Below are positions 1 through 7,933 of a DNA stretch of 64,000 bases, one piece after another. This stretch comes from Oceanirhabdus sp. W0125-5 (GTDB lineage Bacteria > Bacillota > Clostridia > Clostridiales > Clostridiaceae). The position numbers and the translations under genes are program-made. The notes under the pieces were generated by a model that saw nothing but the letters and a program-made list of their open reading frames with translations, had not been told where the DNA came from and did no database searches. Within the stretch, counting starts at the first letter, position 1. Every line of letters begins with the position of its first letter. The stretch spans positions 740,001 through 804,000 of the forward strand of contig NZ_CP115913.1 of NCBI RefSeq assembly GCF_027938815.1, given 5' to 3'.

Positions 1-959
1 ACCAATATATAAGGGGAAGAGAAATTGAAGTTGATGCTATATGTGATGGGGAAGAGATATTAATTCCTGGAATCATGGAGCATCTTGAGAGAGCGGGAGT
101 TCACTCCGGGGATAGTATAACTATATACCCTTCAAAGAATATTGCTCAAGAAATTAAAGATGTAATTCTTGATTACACAAGAAGATTAGCTTTAGAGTTA
201 AATATAATTGGTATGATTAATATTCAGTACATTGAGTACAAAGGTAAAGTATATGTGATTGAAGCTAATCCAAGATCAAGTAGAACAGTACCTTATATAA
301 GTAAAGTAACTGGAATTCCTATAGTAAGTGTTGGTACACAAGTAATGCTAGGAAAGAAATTAAAAGATCTGATCTATGGTACAGGGGTATATAAAGAAAG
401 CAAGTTAACATGTGTAAAAGTACCTGTATTCTCGAGTCAGAAACTTGATGATGTTGAGATAAGCTTAAGTCCAGAGATGAAATCCACAGGAGAGGTTCTA
501 GGTGTAGGAACAACATTGGAAGAGGCACTGTACAAAGGATTCTTAGCTGCAGGATATAGCATGAAGATGAAGAATAACAGAATTTTATCCACAATTAGTA
601 ATGATAAGAAGGATGACTTTGTGGATATGTTAAAAGATATTAACATGCCAGAAATAGAGTACTATGCTACAGAAGGAACAAATGCAAAATTAAATGATTG
701 TGGTTTTAATGTAAGACAGTTTGATCATATGAAATTAAGTGAAATATTAAGAGATAGAAGTGTAGACTTTGTTGTAAGTACAGCTACTAAAGGAAATTCT
801 TCTGAAAGAAATGGATTTAAAATAAGAAGAGCAGCTGCTGAAAGCTATACTGATATATTCACATCATTAGATACAGCTAAAGCATATCTTAATGTTATAA
901 AGAGTGGTCTTACTGAAGAAAAAATAAATGTATATGAATTAGATGAGTATGGAATTTAA
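1..959 (+). CDS. carB: Carbamoyl-phosphate synthase large subunit, C-terminal part (5' truncated by window)
   Basis: The frame is open from base 3, so this is the 3' end of a longer gene. The visible part ends the second ATP-grasp half: GVHSGDS near the start, then VYVIEANPRSSRTVPY, the metal and ATP site signature of CarB. It continues into the C-terminal methylglyoxal-synthase-like allosteric domain (about the last 130 residues), which in this family binds effectors such as UMP or ornithine. CarB makes carbamoyl phosphate from bicarbonate, ATP and glutamine-derived ammonia for pyrimidine and arginine synthesis. No downstream partner follows; a strong hairpin terminator closes the unit. The family call is secure; the internal ATG at 75 is not the real start. 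Confidence 0.96.
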   Translation, partial: QYIRGREIEVDAICDGEEILIPGIMEHLERAGVHSGDSITIYPSKNIAQEIKDVILDYTRRLALELNIIGMINIQYIEYKGKVYVIEANPRSSRTVPYISKVTGIPIVSVGTQVMLGKKLKDLIYGTGVYKESKLTCVKVPVFSSQKLDDVEISLSPEMKSTGEVLGVGTTLEEALYKGFLAAGYSMKMKNNRILSTISNDKKDDFVDMLKDINMPEIEYYATEGTNAKLNDCGFNVRQFDHMKLSEILRDRSVDFVVSTATKGNSSERNGFKIRRAAAESYTDIFTSLDTAKAYLNVIKSGLTEEKINVYELDEYGI

Positions 960-1025
960 TTTACTAAACAAAAATAAAATGTAGTATTTATGAATGAAGA
1001 AACTTTAGTATTTTTAAATTGTTTT

Positions 1026-1055
1026 AAACGCACGGAGTAACCGTGCGTTTTTTAT
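1026..1055 (+). terminator. Rho-independent terminator after carB
   Basis: A perfect 10-bp stem (1026-1035 with 1041-1050) with loop AGTAA is followed by a T-rich tract. It abuts the stop codon of the convergent ATPase gene, so it may serve both strands. Confidence 0.9.
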
Positions 1056-2476
1056 TGAGTCTCTATATTTAGTACATCATCAATAATTTTATCTACATCT
1101 AATAAAATAATGTTTCCATGATTCCTACTAAATTCGATAACATCATCTTTAAAACCACATTTAGAAAAGAACATATAATACTTATTTTCACAATTAAATA
1201 TTTGAGATTTTTCAATAAGTGAATTTACAACTTCCATTCCTAAAGTTTCATTCCTCCACTTACATTCACCAAATAAAATCTGGTCATTATTTCTACAGAT
1301 TATATCTATTTCCTCTTCTCTTCTTTTTTTAGGATTATTTCCCCACCATCTACCAATGGATTCAAAAATGAAAGGGATGTCTTTACTGAAGTTTTTTCTT
1401 CGCAAATATTGTATACAGATTTCTTCAAATACAAACCCTAAGTAATTACTTATGAATGTAGCTACTTTTTTTTCGTAAATATAATCAATTTTTTTTTGTT
1501 CTATTAGTTCAGTATTACCAAATACAAATCTAAACCAAAATGAGAACATGTTATCTTTAATTTTATATATGGTTTTTCGCGAACTTTGTTTTTCTCCTAA
1601 AGGAATTTCTTTTTCTACAATACCAAGCTCACAAAGATTTTTTATATATTTAGAACATTTATCTGATGACTCGCCAACTTTAGTGGAAATTTCATTTAAT
1701 CTGGTGGCACCTTTTGCAATAGTTTCTATTATTGAGTTATAAAACATAGGTTCTCTAAGTTCTTGTTGTAGTATATTTCTAGGTTCATCATAGAAATAAG
1801 AATTTTTATTGAAGAATGAGTTTTTAATGTTTTCTTTTACTGATAAATTATAATCAAATTTTTCTAAGTACTGGGGGATTCCACCAAGCACGCCATAACA
1901 AAAAACTTTATCTTCATTACTGTATTTTTTAAAGAATTCACAAGAAGTAAAAAAGTCAAAGGACTCTATCTTAAATTGTGCAGTTTTTCTTCCGAAAAGA
2001 GGACTTTTATAACTTAAGACTTCTTTTTCCATGAAACTCATAGATGATCCACAAATTATTAAAAATAGCTTGGTATCTTTTAAGTAATGATCTATTATAT
2101 TTTGTAAAATTGAAGGTATTGATTTGTTTGCAGTAGCGATATACGGAAACTCATCAATTACAAGAATTAATCTCTTATCTTCACTCATTTTACCAATATA
2201 TTTAAAGGCCATATCCCACTGGTTAAAATCAGGTATAAATCCTTTCATATTAAAATGAGATAATACAGTATCGCTGAAATTTTCTAAATTTCTTTTGTTG
2301 TTATGTTCCTCAGCTACAAAAAATATTGAAGATTTATCTTTGCAAAATTCTGTTAAAAGGGTTGTTTTTCCTACGCGTCTCCGACCATAGACAACTGCAA
2401 ATTCAAATTTATTAGAATTATATAATCTATTTAGTTCGTTTAATTCATTATTTCTTCCTATAAACACTTTTTTCAC
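1052..2476 (-). CDS. AAA-type ATPase with C-terminal DUF234-like nuclease-fold domain
   Basis: The 474-residue protein belongs to the archaeal-type ATP-binding proteins common in anaerobes. A P-loop is at residues 31-38 (GRRRVGKT) and a Walker B strand at about 103-109 (ILVIDE). A winged-helix-like middle precedes a C-terminal DUF234-like region. That region carries E389-x-D391 and, 13 residues later, E404-x-K406 (GECKW), the spacing of a PD-(D/E)xK nuclease core. The cellular role of this family is not established; links to mobile elements or defence have been suggested. It stands alone on the minus strand with a palindromic site immediately upstream. The ATPase call is secure; nuclease activity is an inference. 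Confidence 0.85.
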   Translation of the reverse strand: MKKVFIGRNNELNELNRLYNSNKFEFAVVYGRRRVGKTTLLTEFCKDKSSIFFVAEEHNNKRNLENFSDTVLSHFNMKGFIPDFNQWDMAFKYIGKMSEDKRLILVIDEFPYIATANKSIPSILQNIIDHYLKDTKLFLIICGSSMSFMEKEVLSYKSPLFGRKTAQFKIESFDFFTSCEFFKKYSNEDKVFCYGVLGGIPQYLEKFDYNLSVKENIKNSFFNKNSYFYDEPRNILQQELREPMFYNSIIETIAKGATRLNEISTKVGESSDKCSKYIKNLCELGIVEKEIPLGEKQSSRKTIYKIKDNMFSFWFRFVFGNTELIEQKKIDYIYEKKVATFISNYLGFVFEEICIQYLRRKNFSKDIPFIFESIGRWWGNNPKKRREEEIDIICRNNDQILFGECKWRNETLGMEVVNSLIEKSQIFNCENKYYMFFSKCGFKDDVIEFSRNHGNIILLDVDKIIDDVLNIETQ

Positions 2477-2487
2477 CTCTTAAAATA

Positions 2488-2520
2488 ACTAACTTTAGAT
2501 TTACTAACTTTAGAGTTAGT
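2488..2520. promoter_or_regulatory. Candidate operator upstream of the ATPase gene
   Basis: An 18-bp palindrome (ACTAACT-TTAG-AGTTAGT, 2503-2520) is preceded exactly 15 bp away by a direct repeat of its first 12 bases (2488-2499). It lies 12-44 bp upstream of the minus-strand start codon, between promoter and ribosome site, so a repressor-binding role is plausible. Confidence 0.45.
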
Positions 2521-2657
2521 TATATTATATCCCTTTTTATTCATTTTAACAATAGTACTTTATATAAAAAAGACAAAGGTTGTTAGTATATTTATCATAT
2601 GGTAAAATTGTGATTAACATTGATTGCTTATTTAATAATATACAGATTATATGAAAA

Positions 2658-3494
2658 TTAAACTGTAGTATTCGAACTACCACCTGGATTTGTCATTCCT
2701 GATAATCCGTATAAGTCCAATCTATGATAGATAGTTTGTGTAGGCGCAAGCCAAACCTCTCCAGTCCCTCTAAATACATTTAAGAAACCTTCTCCAGAAG
2801 TGGCTGATGATATTAATGATTTAGATGATTTTTCAACTGTGAAATCAATTTTTCCAGTTCTTAATAATGCAATGTTACCATCTACCTTCAGGGTTTCATT
2901 ATTAAGATTAACCTTAATAATTTCAGATTCTGGTACAGGAATTTCTAATGCAACAATTCCATTACCTTTTATTCTAGTTTGGAATAGTCCTTCATTACCT
3001 AATAATGCACTGGATAGATTTTTCTGCATTATTGAACCAACTTCTATGTTACCTTCACATGCATAAAAGATACCATCATCAACAATTATCTCTTCATTTT
3101 CTAATTCTATTAATGCAAAGTGTCCAAATGTAGGTTCAGTATAGATTTCTCCCATCCCGCTATACTCAGGTTTCATAACAGTTTCTTTAGTAACTGCGCT
3201 GTTAAACATTTTTTTACCTAATCCTTTTAGTCCTCCCATTTTAGAAGTTATTTCTATGTTGCCTTTCAGATAATGAAGTGCTCCTGCTTCAAGTTTAACA
3301 GTAGAATTATTAATTTTTATTCTTAAAGCTTTTAATTTGATCTCTGATTCTTTCATAAAATATGTGGCAACTGAACTATTTAAGCTTTCTCCACCTTTTA
3401 ATTGCTTCCATTCTAAGACTTCAAACTTAGCGTTGTTGCTGCTCATAGAACTTAATACTTCATAACTGTTTTTAAAATTTAAATTAGTTTTCAT
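2658..3494 (-). CDS. AIM24 family protein
   Basis: The 278-residue protein has the double-psi beta-helix-like AIM24 pattern: LEAGALHYLKGNIE, then a GEGLF-like stretch (GNEGLFQTRIKG), SGEGFLNVFRGTGEVWLAP, and a Gly/Asn/Ser-rich tail. Bacterial AIM24-family members have no settled biochemical role; the yeast member is needed for mitochondrial inner-membrane organisation. No signal peptide or membrane segment is visible. A good ribosome site (GGAGGATAAC, read on the minus strand) precedes the ATG. It is probably its own unit or co-transcribed with the HD protein upstream on the same strand, 76 bp away. Confidence 0.85.
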   Translation of the reverse strand: MKTNLNFKNSYEVLSSMSSNNAKFEVLEWKQLKGGESLNSSVATYFMKESEIKLKALRIKINNSTVKLEAGALHYLKGNIEITSKMGGLKGLGKKMFNSAVTKETVMKPEYSGMGEIYTEPTFGHFALIELENEEIIVDDGIFYACEGNIEVGSIMQKNLSSALLGNEGLFQTRIKGNGIVALEIPVPESEIIKVNLNNETLKVDGNIALLRTGKIDFTVEKSSKSLISSATSGEGFLNVFRGTGEVWLAPTQTIYHRLDLYGLSGMTNPGGSSNTTV

Positions 3495-3570
3495 TGTTAT
3501 CCTCCATAATAATATAATTATTCAAATAACCTGTATTTTTAATAGTACATAAAAATACGATGATTATTTG

Positions 3571-4263
3571 TTAGAAACGATTTCTTTTATGCTTTCTATT
3601 GATGTGCTGTGATATACTTTGTTCAAATTTATCACCCTCCATATTTTCGTGAAAAGCACATTCTACTGTTAATTGGTCATAAGCCTGCTGGTACCATGGA
3701 TGAATAATATTTAATAAATCTTCATCTAGAGTATATTTCATATATACATATGCTGCATACTCTAAAGAAATTTCAAGAGCATGGGAAACAAGTTCATAAT
3801 AAGGAGCTGCAAAAGGTTTGTCCCAACACAATTTATCAGCTATGAATAATATCAATTCTAATGTAGATGGATTTTCTTTCAGAGTTGTATGGCATTCAAT
3901 AGCTTTAAGAATATTCATGTCATTAATATTAAATATTTTTTCAGCGATTACTCGAGATGTTTTTTGGTGAACTAAGAGAGGGAAAGTTTCTTCCACTGGT
4001 AATAGTTCTATACCGTAATTTTTAACAATTTCTAATTGAGTAGTGTATGGGAAAACTGCACTTATATCATGAAGAATACCTGCAATTCGTGCATCTTCAG
4101 CAGAATATCCAAATATATTGGCTAGTCTTGCACATTCATCGCTTACTTTTATAGAATGTTCTGCTACTATAGTTCTATCCCTGTTTTTAAGAAAGTTATA
4201 ACAGTCATCAATAAAATTATCCGTGTGTTTAAATGAAGAAAATGTTTCAATTAGTAAGTTCAT
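3571..4263 (-). CDS. HD-domain hydrolase, YqeK-like
   Basis: The 230-residue protein has the HD metal-binding set: H36, H65-D66 (GILHDIS), a histidine in LVHQKTS, and a distal FIADK aspartate. The order and the HTTLKE motif resemble YqeK, the symmetrical diadenosine tetraphosphate (Ap4A) hydrolase. The protein is longer than YqeK (about 190 residues) by an N-terminal extension and a basic tail ending HKRNRF. It does not sit next to nadD, the usual yqeK neighbour, so it may be a paralogue with another nucleotide substrate. A 40-bp gap separates it from the GNAT gene upstream on the same strand, so the two may be co-transcribed. Confidence 0.72.
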   Translation of the reverse strand: MNLLIETFSSFKHTDNFIDDCYNFLKNRDRTIVAEHSIKVSDECARLANIFGYSAEDARIAGILHDISAVFPYTTQLEIVKNYGIELLPVEETFPLLVHQKTSRVIAEKIFNINDMNILKAIECHTTLKENPSTLELILFIADKLCWDKPFAAPYYELVSHALEISLEYAAYVYMKYTLDEDLLNIIHPWYQQAYDQLTVECAFHENMEGDKFEQSISQHINRKHKRNRF

Positions 4264-4303
4264 TGTTTATCCTCCTGATGTATTTCCCAAGAAATAACTA
4301 TTA

Positions 4304-4894
4304 TTATTTACAATTACTTAATCTATAAAAAAATCTATTCTCATACTCTCCTGTAGATTTATTATATGAATAACCTAGACGAATACGATACTTCTTGAAT
4401 CCTAATTTTGTAACAAGGGCTATTGACGGTTTGTTTTCAGGAGATATTGAAGCTTCTAGATGTTCAATCTCTGTATTCTTATATATAAAGTTTATTATCT
4501 CATTGAGGCAAAGAGAAGTAATTCCTTTACGATAGTATTTTTTATTTAGAACATATCCTAGCTGTGCAGTGTTTTTAGTTAAATCAATAGTATGTAAAGA
4601 AATCAAACCTATTAATTTTTCACTATTTTTCTCAATTATACCCCAACGAAGCTGCTCTCTTTTTTCATAGCGATTAGTTATTCTTTTTATATAATCTAAT
4701 GTTTCATCAATTGTAGCCATATGATGATGAGTAACATATTGTGAATTTTCTTTATCTGAATATATCTCATGCAGATCATTAACATGGAGTTCAGTTAAGG
4801 GTTCTAAGGAAAACTCTTTTAACATTATATATGGAAAGTTAATAAACATATCATTTAAACTTGTCTCAATACCATAGCCACTAGCATTACTCAT
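4304..4894 (-). CDS. GNAT family N-acetyltransferase (RimJ/RimL type)
   Basis: The 196-residue protein has an acetyltransferase fold. The acetyl-CoA-binding segment is around AQLGYVLNKKYYRKGI, followed by LEASISPENKPSIALVTKLGFKK, typical of the RimJ/RimL subgroup (Acetyltransf_3). Substrate is unknown: members acetylate ribosomal protein N-termini, polyamines or antibiotics. It is transcribed toward the HD-domain gene. The first ATG is used and follows a GTGATT-type weak ribosome site; a later start at the second Met (FINFPYIMLKEF) is possible. Confidence 0.85.
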   Translation of the reverse strand: MSNASGYGIETSLNDMFINFPYIMLKEFSLEPLTELHVNDLHEIYSDKENSQYVTHHHMATIDETLDYIKRITNRYEKREQLRWGIIEKNSEKLIGLISLHTIDLTKNTAQLGYVLNKKYYRKGITSLCLNEIINFIYKNTEIEHLEASISPENKPSIALVTKLGFKKYRIRLGYSYNKSTGEYENRFFYRLSNCK

Positions 4895-5037
4895 AAAATC
4901 ACCTACTCTTTATTCATTATTAGTTAGGACTTTATAATACTTTAACATTACAGAGTTTATTCATATAAATTAATTCTAATATAGTATACTAAGTAAATCA
5001 ATAAAATCAATACATATAAAAGAATATATAGAAAAAG

Positions 5038-5066
5038 TTTACAATAAAGAATAGATATGTTATAAT
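5038..5066 (+). promoter_or_regulatory. Sigma-A type promoter for the AbrB-FliG_C fusion gene
   Basis: TTTACA (5038-5043), a 17-bp spacer, then TATAAT (5061-5066), 53 bp upstream of the ATG; the ribosome site AAAGGGGCGG follows. Confidence 0.75.
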
Positions 5067-5118
5067 CACAACATAATCACAGTGTAATTACAAAGTATCT
5101 ACAAAGGGGCGGTATATA

Positions 5119-5688
5119 ATGAAAATGCAAATAGTGAAAATAGGAAATTCAAAGGGGATAAGAATTCCTTCGGTAATGTTAAAGCAATGTGGAATAGAAA
5201 AAGATGTTGAGGTAGAAGTGGTAGATGGAGCTATAGTAATTAAAGCTTCAATGGGAGACGATATTAATTTAAAATTTCATAACGTTGAAGAAATGACAGA
5301 CTATGATATTCAGTTGATGCTAAGAGCTACAGATATGAATTCTTTAGCAGCATCATTAGCAGGAGCTAATGATAAATGTAAAGAAAGAGTTTTCAAGAAT
5401 ATGTCCAAGAGAGCTTATGAAGAAGTTATTCAACTTATTGAGCATTTTGAGAAATTGAAGCCTATGGAACTATTAAGTGAGATAAGTAAAACTACTCATA
5501 AAGTTGAAGATATGACAGATTATGATATTCAGTTAATGCTAAGAGATACAGATATGAATTCTTTAGCAGCATCATTAGCTGGAGAAAATGATAAATATAA
5601 AGAGATAGTTTTTAAGAATATGTCTAAGAGAGCTTGTGAAGAAGTTAAGCAGCTTATTGAGGAATTAAGGAAAAATAATAGCCTGTAA
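5119..5688 (+). CDS. AbrB/MazE-type DNA-binding protein fused to two FliG C-terminal-like modules
   Basis: Residues 1-45 form a swapped-hairpin AbrB/MazE domain (KIGNSKGIRIPSVMLKQCGI). Two near-identical modules follow at about 56-108 and 129-183, with a 73-residue period. Each reads like the end of the flagellar switch protein FliG: DYDIQLMLRxTDMNSLAASL, then NDK-KE--FKNMSKRA-EEV. In FliG this stretch is the conserved DLA-ALKGA and KNMSKRAAE core of the C-terminal domain. The DNA copies are also nearly identical (5284 onward versus 5503 onward), so the duplication is recent. There is no toxin gene beside it, against a MazEF antitoxin role. A dedicated promoter and terminator make it a single-gene unit. 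Function unknown; a regulator that oligomerises or senses FliG partners is speculation. Confidence 0.8.
   Translation: MKMQIVKIGNSKGIRIPSVMLKQCGIEKDVEVEVVDGAIVIKASMGDDINLKFHNVEEMTDYDIQLMLRATDMNSLAASLAGANDKCKERVFKNMSKRAYEEVIQLIEHFEKLKPMELLSEISKTTHKVEDMTDYDIQLMLRDTDMNSLAASLAGENDKYKEIVFKNMSKRACEEVKQLIEELRKNNSL
5284..5670 (+). repeat. Intragenic tandem duplication (219-bp period)
   Basis: The segments starting at 5284 and 5503 encode the same module and match over most bases, for example the run encoding DMNSLAASLAG. The duplication lies wholly inside one reading frame. Confidence 0.9.
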
Positions 5689-5737
5689 TTTAGTGATTTA
5701 AGTATAACAATTACTTGAAAGTTCTCATATATAAATT

Positions 5738-5775
5738 AAAGAAGGTCTATCCATTTGGATAGACCTTCTTTTGAT
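5738..5775. terminator. Bidirectional terminator
   Basis: A perfect 15-bp stem (5738-5752 with 5757-5771) with loop ATTT and T-rich flanks on both sides separates the AbrB-FliG_C gene from the convergent cold-shock gene. Confidence 0.92.
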
Positions 5776-5796
5776 TGTAACAGTAAGTTCTATGTA

Positions 5797-5994
5797 TTAT
5801 AGAGGCATTACGTTTACAGCTTGAGGTCCTTTTTGTCCTTCTCCAACTTCGTAAGAAACTTCTTGACCTTCTTCAAGACTCTTGTATCCTTCTTTTTGGA
5901 TTTGAGAGAAATGAACGAAGATATCGTTTCCGTCTTCTCCTGCTATAAATCCGAAACCTTTTTCACTATTAAACCATTTAACTGTACCTGTCAT
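5797..5994 (-). CDS. Cold-shock protein, CspA family
   Basis: The 65-residue single-domain OB-fold protein has both RNA-binding motifs, KGFGFI (RNP1) and DIFVHFS (RNP2), and the usual length. It binds single-stranded nucleic acid and acts as an RNA chaperone. A strong ribosome site (GGAGGAATG on the minus strand) precedes the ATG. The upstream stretch holds a 22-bp palindrome that would lie in the 5' leader or promoter, in keeping with leader-based control of cold-shock genes. Confidence 0.97.
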   Translation of the reverse strand: MTGTVKWFNSEKGFGFIAGEDGNDIFVHFSQIQKEGYKSLEEGQEVSYEVGEGQKGPQAVNVMPL

Positions 5995-6040
5995 TGAAAC
6001 ATTCCTCCAAAACTTTAATTAATAAAAATTTTATACTTCA

Positions 6041-6062
6041 AGATAAACTACATAGTTTATCT
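6041..6062. promoter_or_regulatory. 22-bp palindrome upstream of the cold-shock gene
   Basis: AGATAAACTA-CA-TAGTTTATCT has perfect 10-bp arms and lies 47-68 bp upstream of the minus-strand start. It could be an operator or a leader hairpin. The remaining bases to 6250 hold no recognisable gene. Confidence 0.4.
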
Positions 6063-6256
6063 CTAGTTGAATATATCACTAAATAATAGAAAATTCAAGA
6101 AGAAAAGTAGTAACTCTAGATTGTTTGATAATATTTATAGATATTACAGTAATAAACAATTAATCTAAACTTAGTAAAACATTAAAACAAGTGATTTATT
6201 GAGGTTAAAGTTAGTGATTTTAATACAAGTAAAAATATAAACTTAAAATCTGTTTT

Positions 6257-6301
6257 TATATTCATAAAAATAAATTGACAAATAATATATTTATGAATAT
6301 A
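6257..6301. promoter_or_regulatory. Candidate ArsR operator (12-bp inverted repeat)
   Basis: TATATTCATAAA (6257-6268) is the exact reverse complement of 6290-6301. The two arms flank the -35 element and run into the -10 element of the operon promoter. The operon encodes an ArsR-type repressor, so autoregulation is the simple reading. Confidence 0.6.
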
Positions 6302-6303
6302 AT
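6275..6303 (+). promoter_or_regulatory. Consensus sigma-A promoter of the DUF2087/ArsR operon
   Basis: TTGACA (6275-6280), a 17-bp spacer and TATAAT (6298-6303) match the consensus at every position. The promoter would be very strong without the repressor site that surrounds it. Confidence 0.88.
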
Positions 6304-6355
6304 AATATTGTAAATAAAATACATAATTGTTTTAATGAGAAAAGGGGAGATGAAA

Positions 6356-6691
6356 TTGGGGAAAGTAAATGAGGGGTTAATTAACGAAGTAAGTACAATG
6401 TATGATATGAAAGAAGTTATGAAATTTTTAGATGTAGAAGGAAAAATTAAAATGTATCCAAGCAAAAGAAAAAAACAAATTAATGTTCTTGGATATTTAA
6501 TAGAAAAGATTCAAGATGGTAGAGAGTATACAGAGCAGGAGATAAATGAGGTAATAGGAGAATATCATACATTTAATGATGTATGTTATCTACGGCGAGA
6601 GTTAGTGGATATTGGGTATTTAAAGAGAACAAAAAATTGTAGTAAGTATTGGAGAAGACAAGAAGAGAATATAGGACAAGAGGAAAATTAA
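6356..6691 (+). CDS. DUF2087 domain protein
   Basis: A small basic protein whose middle and end match the DUF2087 pattern: MYPSKRKKQINVLGYLIEKI, then YTEQEINEVIGEYH, then LRRELVDIGYLKR. DUF2087 is usually found behind an ArsR-type helix-turn-helix, and the third gene here has exactly that fusion, so this is the free-standing form. I chose TTG at 6356 because AAGGGGAG lies 7-8 bases upstream; ATG at 6350 is too close to that site and ATG at 6335 has none. It is the first gene of a three-gene operon. Role unknown; a regulator partner or a ligand-binding subunit is an inference. Confidence 0.8.
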   Translation: MGKVNEGLINEVSTMYDMKEVMKFLDVEGKIKMYPSKRKKQINVLGYLIEKIQDGREYTEQEINEVIGEYHTFNDVCYLRRELVDIGYLKRTKNCSKYWRRQEENIGQEEN

Positions 6692-6709
6692 AGAAAGGAA
6701 TTGATTAAA

Positions 6710-7147
6710 ATGGAAAAATTTAAAAATGAATATATAAATGTAACAAACACAGTAATTAGAAAATTAAACGAAATGGCAAAGAAATTAAGAGAAGAAGGGG
6801 AAGTTGATGAAGCTAAATATAAAATAATTAAAGCCAATGTAGAGGATATACATTTAAAGTTATTTATGGTGGCATACAACAATGTATTTGTGAAGGTAAA
6901 TCATGAATGTTTAAGAGGTATAGTTGAAGAAGAAATTGATGATAAAGAAAAGCTTATAAAATGTTATGAATTTCTTTCAAATAAAGTCACTCAACCATGG
7001 AGAGATAATCTTGAAAAGTATTTGAATCTTGAGATTCTAGATAAAAGTATAATTGAAGAAGTAAAAATCGAACATAGTGAACTAATCCTACAGGTGTTCA
7101 AAAATATGATACATGGGAAATCCAATGCCATAATAAAAAATAAATAG
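6710..7147 (+). CDS. Hypothetical alpha-helical protein in the DUF2087/ArsR operon
   Basis: A 145-residue, highly charged, predicted all-helical protein with no signal peptide or membrane segment. I do not recognise the family. Heptad-like stretches occur in the first 40 residues (KLNEMAKKLREEGEVDEAKY). The ATG at 6710 is preferred over the in-frame TTG at 6701 because the AAAGAAAGGA ribosome site sits 11 bases before it. It lies 18 bp after the DUF2087 gene and 15 bp before the ArsR gene, so it probably belongs to the same regulon. Base composition matches the neighbours. Confidence 0.7.
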   Translation: MEKFKNEYINVTNTVIRKLNEMAKKLREEGEVDEAKYKIIKANVEDIHLKLFMVAYNNVFVKVNHECLRGIVEEEIDDKEKLIKCYEFLSNKVTQPWRDNLEKYLNLEILDKSIIEEVKIEHSELILQVFKNMIHGKSNAIIKNK

Positions 7148-7162
7148 AGGAGATTATAGAAA

Positions 7163-7702
7163 TTGGATAAGGTTAAATTCTTTAAATGTCTTGCGGATAA
7201 ATCAAGACTAAGAATAATAAAAAATCTACTAAAAGAACCAATGTATGTAGAATTATTATCTGAAAAGCTGGATGTAACTCCTTCCACAATATCATTTCAT
7301 CTAAAAAAGCTTGAGGATAGCGGAATTGTGCATTCCCAAAAGGAACAGTATTATGTAATATATCATATCAATAGTGATTTATTTAACTCTTCATTAATAG
7401 ACTTATTATCTGATGAGAATAATAAGAATGATATAGAAAATAGAAGAGCGGAAGATTACAAAAAGAAAGTATTGGATAGCTTCTTTGAGTACGGGAAACT
7501 AAAATCAATTCCTGTTCAGAGGAAAAAAAGAAGAATCATATTAGAGCATATGCTAAAAGAATTTGAGGAAAATAAGGAATATACTGAGATAGAGGTAAAT
7601 ATAATAATTGCAGATTTCCATGATGATTTCTGTACTTTGAGAAAAGAGCTAGTAAGTGAGAAGTTAATGTGTCGAGATAAAGAAATATATAAGATAAAGT
7701 AA
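7163..7702 (+). CDS. ArsR-family transcriptional regulator with C-terminal DUF2087
   Basis: Residues 1-75 are a winged helix of ArsR/SmtB type: FKCLADKSRLRIIKNLL, then VTPSTISFHLKKLEDSGIV. Residues about 110-178 are a DUF2087 domain (PVQRKKRRIILEHML, EYTEIEVN, LRKELVSEKL). No cysteine pair of the metal-sensing kind is visible, so the signal is probably not a thiophilic metal. The start is TTG with a GAGGAGATTATAGAAA ribosome site. As last gene of the operon it likely represses the upstream promoter, whose inverted repeat resembles ArsR operators. Confidence 0.88.
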   Translation: MDKVKFFKCLADKSRLRIIKNLLKEPMYVELLSEKLDVTPSTISFHLKKLEDSGIVHSQKEQYYVIYHINSDLFNSSLIDLLSDENNKNDIENRRAEDYKKKVLDSFFEYGKLKSIPVQRKKRRIILEHMLKEFEENKEYTEIEVNIIIADFHDDFCTLRKELVSEKLMCRDKEIYKIK

Positions 7703-7771
7703 GTTCAATAAATGAAATAATTATATTTCAATATTTCTTAATTCATAATCAAAAATTTAAATAAAATATAT

Positions 7772-7815
7772 AATAAGGGTAATGATTTATTTGAAATCAT
7801 TACCCTTATTTTGTA
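7772..7815 (+). terminator. Terminator of the ArsR operon
   Basis: A 17-bp perfect stem (7772-7788 with 7794-7810), loop ATTTG, followed by TTGTATT. Confidence 0.88.
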
Positions 7816-7933
7816 TTAAAGATTATTTAAAAAAAATTATAAAATCAAAAAACACTTTTAAGAGTATGTGTATCTAATATATTGAAAAGCTTTTTAAACA
7901 GTCAGTACTGAGAAGGATAAGGAGGAATTTTAA

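Noticed and set aside
5119..5688. MazE antitoxin of a toxin-antitoxin pair
   Set aside because: No toxin gene follows; the downstream gene is a convergent cold-shock gene after a terminator.
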